Shown piece by piece: positions 18,096 through 26,020 of a stretch of 64,000 nt of DNA (its first letter is position 1; the number at the start of each line of letters is the position of its first letter). The notes beneath the pieces are model-generated. The model did no database searches. It was not told where the DNA came from and worked only from the letters and a program-made list of their open reading frames with translations. A program made the translations under genes and the position numbers. Source of the DNA: Peribacillus sp. Bi96 (GTDB lineage: Bacteria > Bacillota > Bacilli > Bacillales > DSM-1321). Where the stretch lies: assembly GCF_918698115.1 (NCBI RefSeq), contig NZ_CAKKLV010000002.1, forward strand, positions 1 through 64,000, written 5' to 3'.

Positions 18096-19994
18096 ATGAA
18101 GATTACTGATTTATTAAAATTGGATACAATCATAATCAATTTACAAAGTGTTACAAAGCAAGCTGTCATTGATGAACTATCAGGGCAGTTAGCCAAGGCT
18201 GACAGATTAAACGATAGGGAGGCTTTCAAAGCCGCTATCTTAAAACGTGAAGAACAAAGCACAACAGGGATTGGTGAAGGGATAGCCATTCCACACGCTA
18301 AAACAAGTGCTGTAAGGATTCCTGCCATCTGTTTCGGCAAATCAGTTAATGGAGTGGATTATGAATCGCTGGACGGCCAGCCAGCCCATCTGTTCTTTAT
18401 GATTGCAGCAAGTGAAGGTGCGAATGCGGATCACTTGGAAACCCTTTCCCGACTTTCATCACTACTGATGGATGATAAATTCAGAGCCAAATTGATTTCG
18501 GCTTCCTCTGGTGAAGAAGTGTTAGAGATCATCAATCAAAAAGAAATGGAAGCGGATGAAGAAGAAAGAGAAGAGAAGCAATCAAATAACGGTGATGGCA
18601 GTTATAAAAAAGGAAAAATCCTTGCCGTTACAGCCTGTCCAACAGGAATTGCCCATACTTATATGGCAGCTGATGCGTTAAAGGCGAAAGCGAAGGAAAT
18701 GGGAATTGATTTCAAAGTAGAAACAAATGGTTCAACAGGAATCAAGAATGGTTTAACATCTGCCGAAATTGAAGAGGCGGATGCAATTATCGTTGCAGCG
18801 GATAAGCAGGTGGAAATGGATCGTTTTAATGGAAAACATGTCATCATTGTTCCGGTTGCTCATGGGATTCGGAAGACCGAGGAGCTATTAACAAGAGCCT
18901 TGAATCAAGATGCCCCTGTTTTCAATGGAAATGGAAATAGAAATGATAAAAGTGATGAAGGTGATTCTTCAAAAGGAGGGCTTGGGATATACAAGCACTT
19001 GATGAATGGTGTAAGTAATATGCTTCCATTTGTTGTCGGAGGCGGTATCTTGGTTGCGCTTTCTTTCTTTTTTGGAATCGAGGCAGCCGATCCCGCTAAT
19101 CCGGAATATAATCCCATTGCCAAAGCATTAAGTGATATTGGGGGTGGAACGAATGGTGCTTTCTTCTTACTTGTTCCTGTCCTTGCCGGATTCATTGCTT
19201 CGAGTATAGCCGATCGACCAGGTTTTGCTCCTGGTATGGTTGGGGGATTATTAGCAGCACAAGCGAACGCCGGTTTTCTTGGCGGACTAATAGCCGGTTT
19301 CCTTGCAGGATATGTCGTCTTACTTTTAAAGAAAGTGTTCTCCAAGTTACCACATACGCTCGAAGGCATTAAACCAGTTTTACTTTATCCAGTCTTCGGC
19401 ATGTTAATTACAGGTTTGATCATGCTATTTCTCATAAATGAACCAGTAACCGCAATTAACATGGGCTTGACCAATTGGCTGCAAGGTTTATCTGGTACGA
19501 ACGCAATATTCCTTGGATTGATTCTTGGGGGGATGATGGCTGTAGATATGGGTGGTCCCCTAAACAAGGCTGCCTTCACTTTTGGGCTAGCGGCCATTGA
19601 AGCTCAAAGTTTTGGACCGCATGCTGCTGTAATGGCTGGTGGAATGGTTCCTCCTCTAGGGATTGCCTTTGCCACTACATTCTTTAAAAGCAAATTCACT
19701 GAAATGGAAAGAAAATCAGGGTTCACTAATTACTTCATGGGTGCTTCGTTCATTACAGAAGGAGCCATTCCTTTTGCGGCAGCGGATCCATTGCGTGTTA
19801 TCATTAGCAGTGTTATCGGTGCAGCGACAGCGGGAGCACTATCAATGGCTTTTAACGTGACTCTCCCTGCACCACATGGTGGAATATTTGTCATCCCACT
19901 TGTCAATCACCCATTTCTCTATTTACTGGCCATTTTAATAGGATCCCTCATCACCGCCTTACTATTGGGGTTCTGGAAAAAGAAACGGATATAA
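18096..19994 (+). CDS. fruA: PTS fructose transporter subunit IIABC
   Basis: Membrane permease that imports fructose and phosphorylates it to fructose 1-phosphate using the PEP-phosphotransferase chain. The 632-residue fusion has EIIA at 1-150 (phosphorylated His67 in GIAIPHAKTSA), an acidic linker, EIIB at about 172-270 (phosphocysteine in AVTACPTGIAHTYMAADAL) and EIIC at about 295-632 with roughly nine or ten membrane helices (GVSNMLPFVVGGGILVALSF, KPVLLYPVFGMLITG, GGMVPPLGIAFAT). Length and domain order match B. subtilis FruA (635 aa). The start has AGGAGG eight bases upstream. It is last in the operon and closed by the terminator at 20051. Confidence 0.97.
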   Translation: MKITDLLKLDTIIINLQSVTKQAVIDELSGQLAKADRLNDREAFKAAILKREEQSTTGIGEGIAIPHAKTSAVRIPAICFGKSVNGVDYESLDGQPAHLFFMIAASEGANADHLETLSRLSSLLMDDKFRAKLISASSGEEVLEIINQKEMEADEEEREEKQSNNGDGSYKKGKILAVTACPTGIAHTYMAADALKAKAKEMGIDFKVETNGSTGIKNGLTSAEIEEADAIIVAADKQVEMDRFNGKHVIIVPVAHGIRKTEELLTRALNQDAPVFNGNGNRNDKSDEGDSSKGGLGIYKHLMNGVSNMLPFVVGGGILVALSFFFGIEAADPANPEYNPIAKALSDIGGGTNGAFFLLVPVLAGFIASSIADRPGFAPGMVGGLLAAQANAGFLGGLIAGFLAGYVVLLLKKVFSKLPHTLEGIKPVLLYPVFGMLITGLIMLFLINEPVTAINMGLTNWLQGLSGTNAIFLGLILGGMMAVDMGGPLNKAAFTFGLAAIEAQSFGPHAAVMAGGMVPPLGIAFATTFFKSKFTEMERKSGFTNYFMGASFITEGAIPFAAADPLRVIISSVIGAATAGALSMAFNVTLPAPHGGIFVIPLVNHPFLYLLAILIGSLITALLLGFWKKKRI

Positions 19995-20050
19995 AAAACA
20001 CTGAAAGAAAGCGGGTCCAAGTACATTGGATCCGCATTCAGTTTGTAGAC

Positions 20051-20090
20051 AAAAAGGTTTCGGAATGGCCTCATTCCGAAACCTTTTTGA
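20051..20090 (+). terminator. Terminator after fruA
   Basis: A 17-bp stem, AAAAAGGTTTCGGAATG with its complement, around a four-base loop, followed by a T-rich run. It ends the fructose operon. Confidence 0.95.
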
Positions 20091-20095
20091 TTTTT

Positions 20096-20221
20096 TTATT
20101 GGATGGAAGCAGTTATAGATAGAGGCTCTAAGATATGACTATCATGCGTATTGTCTGCTGCCGCATAAAACGAATAGTCAAACGGTTTTGCTCTGTTGCA
20201 CATAGTAGCCACTCTTAAGAA
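20096..20221 (-). pseudogene. C-terminal fragment of an unidentified protein
   Basis: On the minus strand a 41-codon open stretch ends ...AKPFDYSFYAAADNTHDSHI and then LEPLSITASIQ before a stop at 20096-20098. It has no start codon with a ribosome binding site and a TGA lies just upstream. The residue composition looks like real protein, so it may be a gene remnant. I do not recognise the family. The remainder of 20222-20416 holds nothing I can identify. Confidence 0.25.
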
Positions 20222-20416
20222 TCACTTGAACTTTCTTTAATCTCCTTGTTTTCTTCATCGAGCTTTGTCTAATTGGGTTTTCACAATATTGAAGTGATAA
20301 TGTATCTATAAGAAAAATCATTGTAGATAGATGTTTGTTACCGATTAACGAAACGTATCAGTCATTAAGAACGTACAATATTGTAATGATGACCTAAAAA
20401 CAGGGAGGAAGAAAGT

Positions 20417-20653
20417 ATGGACTTGACCCAAAAACAACGAAGCTTGTTGCTATCATTAACCACTGAATGGCAGACACCGATGCAAATTGCTGGCCGTCTT
20501 CCGAAAGAATGGGGAAATCTATCCTGTGTAAATCAGTCGCTTAAAGATTTAATGCGTGAAGGATTCGTGCAAGCTAATCCAGTTATGTTCGGTCTGTTCC
20601 GATTAACCACGGATGGCACGACCATAAAGGAGTTAGAATTGGGTGAGAACTAA
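20417..20653 (+). CDS. Small winged-helix-like hypothetical protein
   Basis: A 78-residue protein starting MDLTQKQRSLLLSLTTEWQ, with a clear ribosome binding site GGGAGGAAG eight bases before the ATG. The pattern of helices around QTPMQIAGRLPKEWGNLSCVNQSLKDLMREGFV and a terminal hairpin (FGLFRLTTDG) resembles a MarR/PadR-like winged helix in which a recognition helix precedes a beta wing. It could be a DNA-binding protein too short to have a sensor domain. It stands alone between two terminator-like segments. No named family is claimed. Confidence 0.65.
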   Translation: MDLTQKQRSLLLSLTTEWQTPMQIAGRLPKEWGNLSCVNQSLKDLMREGFVQANPVMFGLFRLTTDGTTIKELELGEN

Positions 20654-20686
20654 TGTAATAAAAGATATATGATTATTTATTAAATG

Positions 20687-20742
20687 TGGTTTGGATTGGA
20701 TTTTTCGCGCAGTCCTCAATTGATCAATCCGGATTCAAACCA
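20687..20742. repeat. Imperfect inverted repeat
   Basis: TGGTTTGGATTGGAT and ATCCGGATTCAAACCA are near-complementary arms 25 bp apart in the gene-free stretch 20654-21038. A second inverted repeat, ACAGTCGATA/TATCGACTGT, lies at 20932-20968 upstream of the YjbQ gene. Neither has a T run. They may be operators or RNA hairpins. Confidence 0.45.
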
Positions 20743-21038
20743 TACTCCCCCATACCTTTTTAAGGCTGCAGGTATCCCCTCTAACAATAGAATCTCCGAG
20801 AAAAACTTCCTCAATCGGTCGACTTTATGTAGGAGAGGCTAATTGGAATTGTGATTTAAAATACCCCCTCATTGCTTATAAATCCAATATTAAAACAAAA
20901 AAAATAATAAGGGTGGCTAAATCTTTTGATTACAGTCGATAAGTTTTGCTAATCTTAATATCGACTGTCTTATTAAAGCGTGAATTTTTATGTTTATGGG
21001 TAAAGGAATATAAAAACGAACAAAAGGAGTGAACGAAC

Positions 21039-21443
21039 ATGTTGAAGAAAAATATCTTAAAAACGACTAAAAGGGATGATATGATTGATGTTACGATAGA
21101 AGTACAGGCATTCATCTCGGAAAGCGGGATTCAAGAGGGGATAGCTCTTATTTATTGCCCACATACAACTGCTGGGATCACAATTAATGAAAATGCAGAT
21201 CCAGATGTCAAAAAGGATATGCTTAGAAGATTGGATGAGCAATACCCATGGAATCATACTTTGGATTTACATATGGAAGGAAATACAGCAGCCCACTTGA
21301 AATCAAGTACGGTTGGTTCTTCACAACAGGTGATCATTCATAAAGGGAGTTTAATCCTTGGTACATGGCAAGGGGTGTATTTTTGTGAATTCGATGGCCC
21401 TAGAGAGAGACAATATTTTATAAAATTAGGTGTCGACCGGTAA
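21039..21443 (+). CDS. YjbQ/UPF0047 family protein
   Basis: A 134-residue member of the YjbQ family (secondary thiamine-phosphate synthase-like, UPF0047). Signature elements are [63 protein letters not shown] and the conserved trimer-forming core. Histidines in the PHTT and HMEGN/AHLKSS motifs bind metal. The E. coli homologue has weak thiamin-phosphate synthase activity; the physiological role is not settled. The ATG has AAAGGAG upstream. The GNAT gene starts 39 bases downstream, so the two may be co-transcribed. Confidence 0.9.
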   Translation: MLKKNILKTTKRDDMIDVTIEVQAFISESGIQEGIALIYCPHTTAGITINENADPDVKKDMLRRLDEQYPWNHTLDLHMEGNTAAHLKSSTVGSSQQVIIHKGSLILGTWQGVYFCEFDGPRERQYFIKLGVDR

Positions 21444-21482
21444 AATCGCAGGTTCACCAAGGATGAAGTGGGAGGAAACGGA

Positions 21483-22058
21483 TTGGATGATGTTTGGATT
21501 GAAGGAAGCAGAGTGATATTGAGGAACGTTAAACAAGCCGATTTAAAACGTTTGTGGAGTCTGAAATATGGAGAAGTCAATCCAGAATGGAAAAAGTGGG
21601 ATGCCCCTTATTACCCTCTTGAACTCATTGATTTCAATACGTATACAGATAAAGAAATGAAGCATAGAGCCTATGATGAGAAGATGGGGGCTTATTCCGA
21701 GCTTTTGATGGAGAAAAATAATCAAATAATCGGTTCGGTTGTACATTATTGGGAACATGAACCATCACGTTGGCTTGAAATCGGCATAACGATTTTTAAT
21801 CCTAAGTATTGGAATGGCGGTTATGGAACCGAGGCATTAAAGATGTTTATAGGCTATTTGTTTGAAAATATGCTTATTGAACGAGTAGGACTGACGACTT
21901 GGTCAGGTAATGAGCGTATGATGGCTGTTGGAGAAAAAGTAGGAATGCAGGTAGAGGGAAGAATGAGAAAATGCCGTTATTTTAATGGATTTTATTATGA
22001 TTCAATCAGAATGGGAATACTGCGTGAAGAATGGGAATCTTTAAAATATCGAAGTTAA
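21483..22058 (+). CDS. GNAT family N-acetyltransferase
   Basis: A RimJ/RimL-type acetyltransferase of 191 residues. The order is typical: N-terminal VILRNVKQADLKRLWSL, a central strand (LLMEKNNQIIGSVVHYW), the acetyl-CoA P-loop region FNPKYWNGGYGTEALKMFIGY, and the C-terminal RVGLTTWSGNERMMAVGEKVGMQVEGRMRKCRYFNG. The N/GxxA-loop form and RMRK..YFNG tail are those of small-substrate or ribosomal-protein acetyltransferases; the target is unknown. The start is taken as TTG at 21483, six bases after GGGAGGA; a GTG at 21468 precedes that site. It probably belongs to the transcript beginning at the YjbQ gene. Confidence 0.85.
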   Translation: MDDVWIEGSRVILRNVKQADLKRLWSLKYGEVNPEWKKWDAPYYPLELIDFNTYTDKEMKHRAYDEKMGAYSELLMEKNNQIIGSVVHYWEHEPSRWLEIGITIFNPKYWNGGYGTEALKMFIGYLFENMLIERVGLTTWSGNERMMAVGEKVGMQVEGRMRKCRYFNGFYYDSIRMGILREEWESLKYRS

Positions 22059-22164
22059 CTGATCTATGTAATTATTTTCCTTGTTTTCCTTGGAAAAAAT
22101 TTAGCACTGTTTTATCGAAAAGGGTCTGTTATCCTAGGTAGATGCTTAACGAGGAGGTTACAGG

Positions 22165-22770
22165 ATGAAATTATCAATATTAATACCCGTGATAATAACT
22201 CTAAGCGTCATCGTACTTGGGATAGTTTTTCCTAAAGGAACGACCAGTAAAGCTTCTGATGGGGCAACCGAACATGTCATCAAACAAGGTGAATCGATAT
22301 GGGATATTGCGAAGCAGTATGGAGTACCAATCGGGAAGTTAAAAGAAGTCAATCATAATGTCAATAATGTTGCCGAGCCTGGTAAAACATTGATTATTCC
22401 ACATGTAATGAATGAAAAAGATAAAGAATTATTGGCAAGACTTGTGCACGCAGAAGCAAAAGGGGAGCCTTACAGAGGAAAGGTAGAGGTAGCAGGAGTA
22501 GTATTGAATCGCCTTGATAGCAAAGAATTTCCTGATACGGTCCGGGAAGTGATCTATCAAAAAAATCAATTCTCGCCTGTTGGTGATGGCAGCATAAACA
22601 AACCTGCCGGAGCTGATGCCAAGAAGGCTGTCAATGAAGCGTTAGCAATTCATGGTTACACAAATGATGCATTGTATTTCTGGAACCCGAGTATTTCGGA
22701 CAGTGAATGGATGAAACATTTGGAGGTAATCAAAATTATCGGCGGCCACCATTTTGCTATATCAACTTAA
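22165..22770 (+). CDS. LysM and SleB/CwlJ-domain cell wall hydrolase
   Basis: A secreted or membrane-anchored peptidoglycan hydrolase of 201 residues. Residues 1-25 are a hydrophobic signal/anchor, 37-83 a LysM glycan-binding domain (HVIKQGESIWDIAKQYGVP...GKTLIIP), and about 88-201 a hydrolase-2 domain (SleB/CwlJ type): LLARLVHAEAKGEPYRGKVE with the catalytic Glu in HAEAKGE, VAGVVLNRL, QFSPVGDGS and ALYFWNPSI. It resembles B. subtilis YkvT and germination lytic transglycosylases; whether it acts in germination or vegetative growth is not shown. It has GAGGAGG upstream and its own terminator. Confidence 0.9.
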   Translation: MKLSILIPVIITLSVIVLGIVFPKGTTSKASDGATEHVIKQGESIWDIAKQYGVPIGKLKEVNHNVNNVAEPGKTLIIPHVMNEKDKELLARLVHAEAKGEPYRGKVEVAGVVLNRLDSKEFPDTVREVIYQKNQFSPVGDGSINKPAGADAKKAVNEALAIHGYTNDALYFWNPSISDSEWMKHLEVIKIIGGHHFAIST

Positions 22771-22777
22771 ATGAAGA

Positions 22778-22813
22778 ACCGGCACACCCGTGTTAAGGGA
22801 GGGCCGGTTTTTT
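22778..22813 (+). terminator. Terminator after the cell wall hydrolase
   Basis: AACCGGC and GCCGGTT arms (22778-22784 and 22803-22809) are followed by TTTTTT. A short but conventional terminator. Confidence 0.75.
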
Positions 22814-22830
22814 ACCTATAAAAAGGTTTA

Positions 22831-23418
22831 TTAAACGATATCAGCCCACATTTCTCGGGGATTCAATTCATATATGTTGTTTTCGCGGTACATGATGCTG
22901 CCGATAATGAGTTCACGTCTTATTGTTGCATAATCATCATGGAAGGTCTGAATGAATTCATTCAATTCTTTTTCTGAATACTTACGCCCGTTTTCCAATG
23001 AGTTGGCTATATGATATAGAACGATCATTTTCTTTTTTCTTTGGGCTGGGATGGTTTTTAATCGACCATCTGCTGTAAAGAAATTATCAAGGATTTTTTT
23101 ATGCTCTACAATCAGCTTTTGATTATCCACTTTATTAGTATCCCCCTTATTTGAAACCATTTTAGGTAATGCTGCAGAATAATGCTCCAGGACATCTTCA
23201 TTCAAAAAATAATATACCGTATTTTTTTCCCTCCGATCCGTCACCAAATTAACGTCTTTCAATTTCGTTATATGGTGCGATATGGTTGGAGCTGTTAACT
23301 TTAATATTCCGGCAAGTGCCTGGCCGTGTTTGGGACCATTTGCAAGAATGGATAGAATCCTTATCCTAGTCACATCACCTATCGTTTTATGGAAAGCGAC
23401 CAATTTTTCTAATTGCAC
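22831..23418 (-). CDS. ArsR-type transcriptional regulator with DUF2087
   Basis: A 195-residue repressor. The N-terminal ArsR winged helix spans about 1-85 (FHKTIGDVTRIRILSIL, LKLTAPTISHHITKLKDVNLV, and the wing RREKNTVYYFL). The C-terminal DUF2087 domain spans about 105-190 (RKKKMIVLYHIANSL, YSEKELNEFI, DDYATIRRELIIGSIMYRENNIYEL). No metal-binding CxC is seen, so this is not an arsenic sensor in the strict sense. AGGGGG at 23425-23430 touches the upstream ATG (23424), so the GTG at 23418, six bases on, is the better start. Three TCTAAxTAGA-like boxes just upstream suggest autoregulation. It is divergent from the hemolysin III gene. Confidence 0.85.
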   Translation of the reverse strand: MQLEKLVAFHKTIGDVTRIRILSILANGPKHGQALAGILKLTAPTISHHITKLKDVNLVTDRREKNTVYYFLNEDVLEHYSAALPKMVSNKGDTNKVDNQKLIVEHKKILDNFFTADGRLKTIPAQRKKKMIVLYHIANSLENGRKYSEKELNEFIQTFHDDYATIRRELIIGSIMYRENNIYELNPREMWADIV

Positions 23419-23429
23419 GTTCATCCCCC

Positions 23430-23469
23430 TAGTTAGATCAATGTCTAATTAGATGATAGTCTAACTAGT
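23430..23469. promoter_or_regulatory. Triple operator upstream of the ArsR gene
   Basis: Three related boxes occur in 40 bp: CTAGTTAGA (23430-23438), the perfect palindrome TCTAATTAGA (23444-23453), and TCTAACTAG (23460-23468). The first and third are inverted copies of each other, so the whole array is symmetric. This is a likely autoregulatory site for the adjacent ArsR protein. Confidence 0.6.
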
Positions 23470-23576
23470 CAGTGGTTTTCAAGTTAATTTTTACTTTTCT
23501 ATATTGATTTGAAGAACTAATGTATAATTGAGATGTATAGTAATAGATTTTTATTCGTTGATTAAGGAGCTGTAAA

Positions 23577-24221
23577 ATGGCTAATACGCATGTTTATACA
23601 AAAAAAGAAGAAGTGGTCAATGCGATAACTCACGGAGTCGGTGCTTTGCTGAGTATTGCGGCTCTTGTATTTTTAATCATTTTCTCAGTCCAGAAAGGCT
23701 CGCCGTGGCATGTAGTCATTTCAGTCATTTATGGCGTTTCGATGCTTATTTTATATGTCTCATCTACTTTAGTTCATAGTTTTCCACAAGGAAAAACGAA
23801 GGATATATTTGAAATCTTTGATCATTCAGCCATATATATTTTCATCGCAGGAACATACACACCGATCATGCTGCTAGTGATACAAGGGTCACTAGGCTGG
23901 ACATTGCTTGGAATCATTTGGGCAGTCGCAATCATTGGCGTCGTCTTCAAAGCTTTCTATGTGAAAAAATTCCTATTCCTTTCAACCATTCTCTATATTG
24001 CGATGGGGTGGATGATCGTTATCGTATGGGGACCGCTTACAGCCACGATGCCTTCAGCTGGTATACAGTTACTGATTGCAGGGGGATTGCTTTATACGTT
24101 TGGGGCTATCTTTTATGTTTGGCGCGGTTTTCCGTTCCATCACGCAGTTTGGCATGTATTCGTGCTTGGGGGGTCTGTAACACACTTTTTTGCTGTATTG
24201 CTTTATATCATTCCACTATGA
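23577..24221 (+). CDS. Hemolysin III family (PAQR-like) membrane protein
   Basis: A 214-residue, seven-helix integral membrane protein of the PAQR/hemolysin III family (B. subtilis YplQ type). Motifs: EEVVNAITHGVGALLSI with the conserved His, STLVHSFPQGKTKDIFEIFDHSAIYIFIAGTYTP (conserved Ser-His and Asp-His), and near the C-terminus FPFHHAVWHVFVLGGSVTHFFAVL with three histidines. These His/Asp/Ser positions form the putative metal site of the superfamily. The name comes from a B. cereus cytolysin claim; the physiological role in Bacillus is unsettled, with membrane lipid homeostasis proposed. It is monocistronic, with AAGGAG before the ATG and an extended -10 TGTATAAT at 23521. Confidence 0.92.
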   Translation: MANTHVYTKKEEVVNAITHGVGALLSIAALVFLIIFSVQKGSPWHVVISVIYGVSMLILYVSSTLVHSFPQGKTKDIFEIFDHSAIYIFIAGTYTPIMLLVIQGSLGWTLLGIIWAVAIIGVVFKAFYVKKFLFLSTILYIAMGWMIVIVWGPLTATMPSAGIQLLIAGGLLYTFGAIFYVWRGFPFHHAVWHVFVLGGSVTHFFAVLLYIIPL

Positions 24222-24334
24222 TCAATCCTGAAAGTTATCTAACTTGGTCGATTTTATATCTGAGGGATTTTTGAGGTTTTAAATAAACCCTATTAGGAAA
24301 TAGATAAGGTATATAGACTAAGGAGGAAGTGCTA

Positions 24335-24820
24335 ATGAGAAAAACCATCAAAATAATATCAGTCCCGTTTGCCGCTATGCTTGTTTTGGCTGGATGCGGG
24401 GAAGAAAACGATGAAGTGAAAAACCCCCCGGTTCAGGAAAATGAAAATCAAGCAGAAACAAATCCTGGAACAGGGACGGATAATAATGATAAACTGCCTT
24501 TCACTTACAAGGATTTTCAATTAGAAGTGGATTATGCGGGCAATGATAACGAATACGAAGCTGAATATGATACAATGGGAGCTCAAACAGAAGCTTCAAT
24601 CGATGACAAACTAAACAAACATGAAGTTCAAGGTGATGAAGCAATGGAAGAATTGACACCGATTTTAGAAAAATTGACATTCACCAAGGATTCAACAGAG
24701 GAAGAAGTCATTCAAGAAGTGACAAAAGCTTTTGATTTGAAGGATGACTATGAAGAATTCGACTTAGAGGTCGTTTTCGATGATAATACGAAGAAAGAAT
24801 ATAAAGTGAATAATAAATAA
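24335..24820 (+). CDS. YusW-type lipoprotein
   Basis: A 161-residue secreted lipoprotein. A signal peptide ends with the lipobox LVLAGC, giving lipid-modified Cys21. An acidic low-complexity spacer (about 22-52) follows, then a domain of about 100 residues (FTYKDFQLEVDYAGNDNEYEAEYD...EFDLEVVFDDNTKKEYKV) consistent with the YusW-like family of Bacillus. Function is unknown for the family. The start is the second Met (24335), seven bases after AAGGAGGA; the upstream GTG at 24329 lies too close to that site. The stop is followed by AT-rich DNA with the promoter-terminator cassette at 24881. Confidence 0.8.
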   Translation: MRKTIKIISVPFAAMLVLAGCGEENDEVKNPPVQENENQAETNPGTGTDNNDKLPFTYKDFQLEVDYAGNDNEYEAEYDTMGAQTEASIDDKLNKHEVQGDEAMEELTPILEKLTFTKDSTEEEVIQEVTKAFDLKDDYEEFDLEVVFDDNTKKEYKVNNK

Positions 24821-24880
24821 CTAAAACCGTTACTATCCTCTTCTTAAAGTCAAAAAAATGGTAACGTGTATCCGCAATAG

Positions 24881-25023
24881 TTGTCAAAAAGCTGTTCCTA
24901 TAGTAAAATAAGTACGGTTAGCAAAGGGGTTCACATACAATTGCTATTCATATTCGGACTTATGGGGATAGGACCGCAATAAACACTTGTAAAAAAAGAT
25001 TCTTTTTATAAGAGTCTTTTTTT
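24881..25023 (+). ncRNA. Orphan promoter-terminator cassette, candidate small RNA
   Basis: TTGTCA (24881-24886) and TAAAAT (24904-24909) are exactly 17 bp apart, a good sigma-A promoter. About 75 bp later an intrinsic terminator occurs: AAAGATTCT/AGAGTCTTT with flanking A and T runs (24991-25023). No gene of ordinary size lies between. The transcript of about 105 nt could encode at most a 13-residue peptide (TTG at 24941, LFIFGLMGIGPQ) preceded by AAAGGGG at 24924. It may be a small RNA, a tiny hydrophobic peptide gene, or a relic of a leader. Confidence 0.4.
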
Positions 25024-25073
25024 GTAAAAGTGGTCTTTTTTAAAATTATGATTTCAGTAAATAGTAACAAGAT

Positions 25074-25106
25074 GAGAGAGGGTACCGCAAAGCGGTACCC
25101 TCTCTT
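25074..25106. terminator. Hairpin after bioY
   Basis: GAGAGAGGGTACCGC and GCGGTACCCTCTCTT form a 14-bp stem with a three-base loop, 18 bp beyond the bioY stop codon. It is symmetrical and may separate the minus-strand bioY transcript from the plus-strand cassette. Confidence 0.7.
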
Positions 25107-25124
25107 TCATTCACCCAATGATCC

Positions 25125-25697
25125 TCATTGGGAAATTGTTGGATTTTTCTTTGGCAGCATGTTAGCCGACGCTAACCTTGACCGGATTGTAATACCAAGC
25201 CATGATGCAAGGAAGGCCTTCAGAATGCCTACAATTATAAATGGAGCAAAACCACTGGCAAACGCTACTGTCCATGATAATGAGCTCATATATTTTAACC
25301 AAACCGTACCGATGATCAAGGTGAGGATCATCCCGATTATATTTGCGACAAAAGCCATAGCAACTGAAAAACGAGTTTTTTCCAATATCAAGCCGGTTAT
25401 ATATACTGTCGGGATATAGGATAATAAATAACCACCGGTTGGACCGAATATTTTGGCTAGTCCTCCAGACATTTCAGCGAACACTGGTACTCCTGCAGCT
25501 CCTATGAACAAGTATAATAAAACGGATGAAGTTCCATAACGTGAACCTAGTATCGTGGCAGCCAGTCCTACAGCCAGAGTCTGTCCTGTAATCGGTACCA
25601 AGGGCAGTGGAATTGTAATTTGGGCAAGTATTCCAATAAGTGCTGCAAATAAGGCTGTAACCATCATCATTCTTAACTTCTCATGCCTTTCCTTCAT
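25125..25697 (-). CDS. bioY: Biotin transporter substrate-binding S component
   Basis: A 190-residue integral membrane protein, the biotin-specific S component of ECF transporters. Six helices are apparent, with the family motifs TIPLPLVPITGQTLAVGLAA near the N-terminus, the loop GSRYGTSSVLLYLFIGAAGVPVF, GPTGGYLLSYI and a C-terminal Lys/Ala-rich helix. AGGAGGAAG precedes the ATG. The operator at 25711-25742 overlaps the promoter region and fits BirA control, so expression should rise under biotin limitation. The energising EcfA/EcfT subunits are not nearby, as is normal for group II ECF systems. No other biotin gene is in the window. Confidence 0.94.
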   Translation of the reverse strand: MKERHEKLRMMMVTALFAALIGILAQITIPLPLVPITGQTLAVGLAATILGSRYGTSSVLLYLFIGAAGVPVFAEMSGGLAKIFGPTGGYLLSYIPTVYITGLILEKTRFSVAMAFVANIIGMILTLIIGTVWLKYMSSLSWTVAFASGFAPFIIVGILKAFLASWLGITIRSRLASANMLPKKNPTISQ

Positions 25698-25710
25698 CGT
25701 GCTTCCTCCT

Positions 25711-25742
25711 ATTGTAAACCTATTATCGAACTAGTTAACATA
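25711..25742. promoter_or_regulatory. BirA-type operator upstream of bioY
   Basis: Half-sites TTGTAAAC (25712-25719) and GTTAACAT (25734-25741) are inverted repeats 14 bp apart, which is the spacing and near-consensus of Firmicute BirA operators (TTGTTAAC/GTTAACAA). They sit 14-44 bp upstream of the bioY start. Confidence 0.75.
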
Positions 25743-25868
25743 TAATGAATTTTAATCTGTTAAGCAAACACTGTCAATAATATTATGAATTTTATCAAGC
25801 TGTTTGTAAAATGGTCGAGTAATAAAAAAAACGAAAAAATGGAGGGTATCTTCAAACTTGGAAAAATA

Positions 25869-25895
25869 TGAAACTTTTTGAAGCTGTTATTCGTA
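25869..25895 (+). promoter_or_regulatory. Sigma-W type promoter for yuaF-floT
   Basis: TGAAAC (25869-25874) and CGTA (25892-25895) are separated by 17 bp, with a T run after the -35 element, as in extracytoplasmic sigma-W promoters. The B. subtilis yuaFGI operon is a known sigma-W target, which supports the assignment. Confidence 0.75.
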
Positions 25896-26020
25896 TGAAT
25901 GGTAAGCAAAGAAATTGGAGGGGATTATGAACATAGTTTTTTCATTAGGAAGATAAGACGCTTAGCCTAGGTCGTAAAAAGGATGCGACTTAGAAAAATC
26001 AAATTTAAAGGATGAAAGAG

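Noticed and set aside
25030-25419. Plus-strand 129-codon frame opposite bioY
   Set aside because: Antisense to a clear bioY gene and covering its terminator palindrome.
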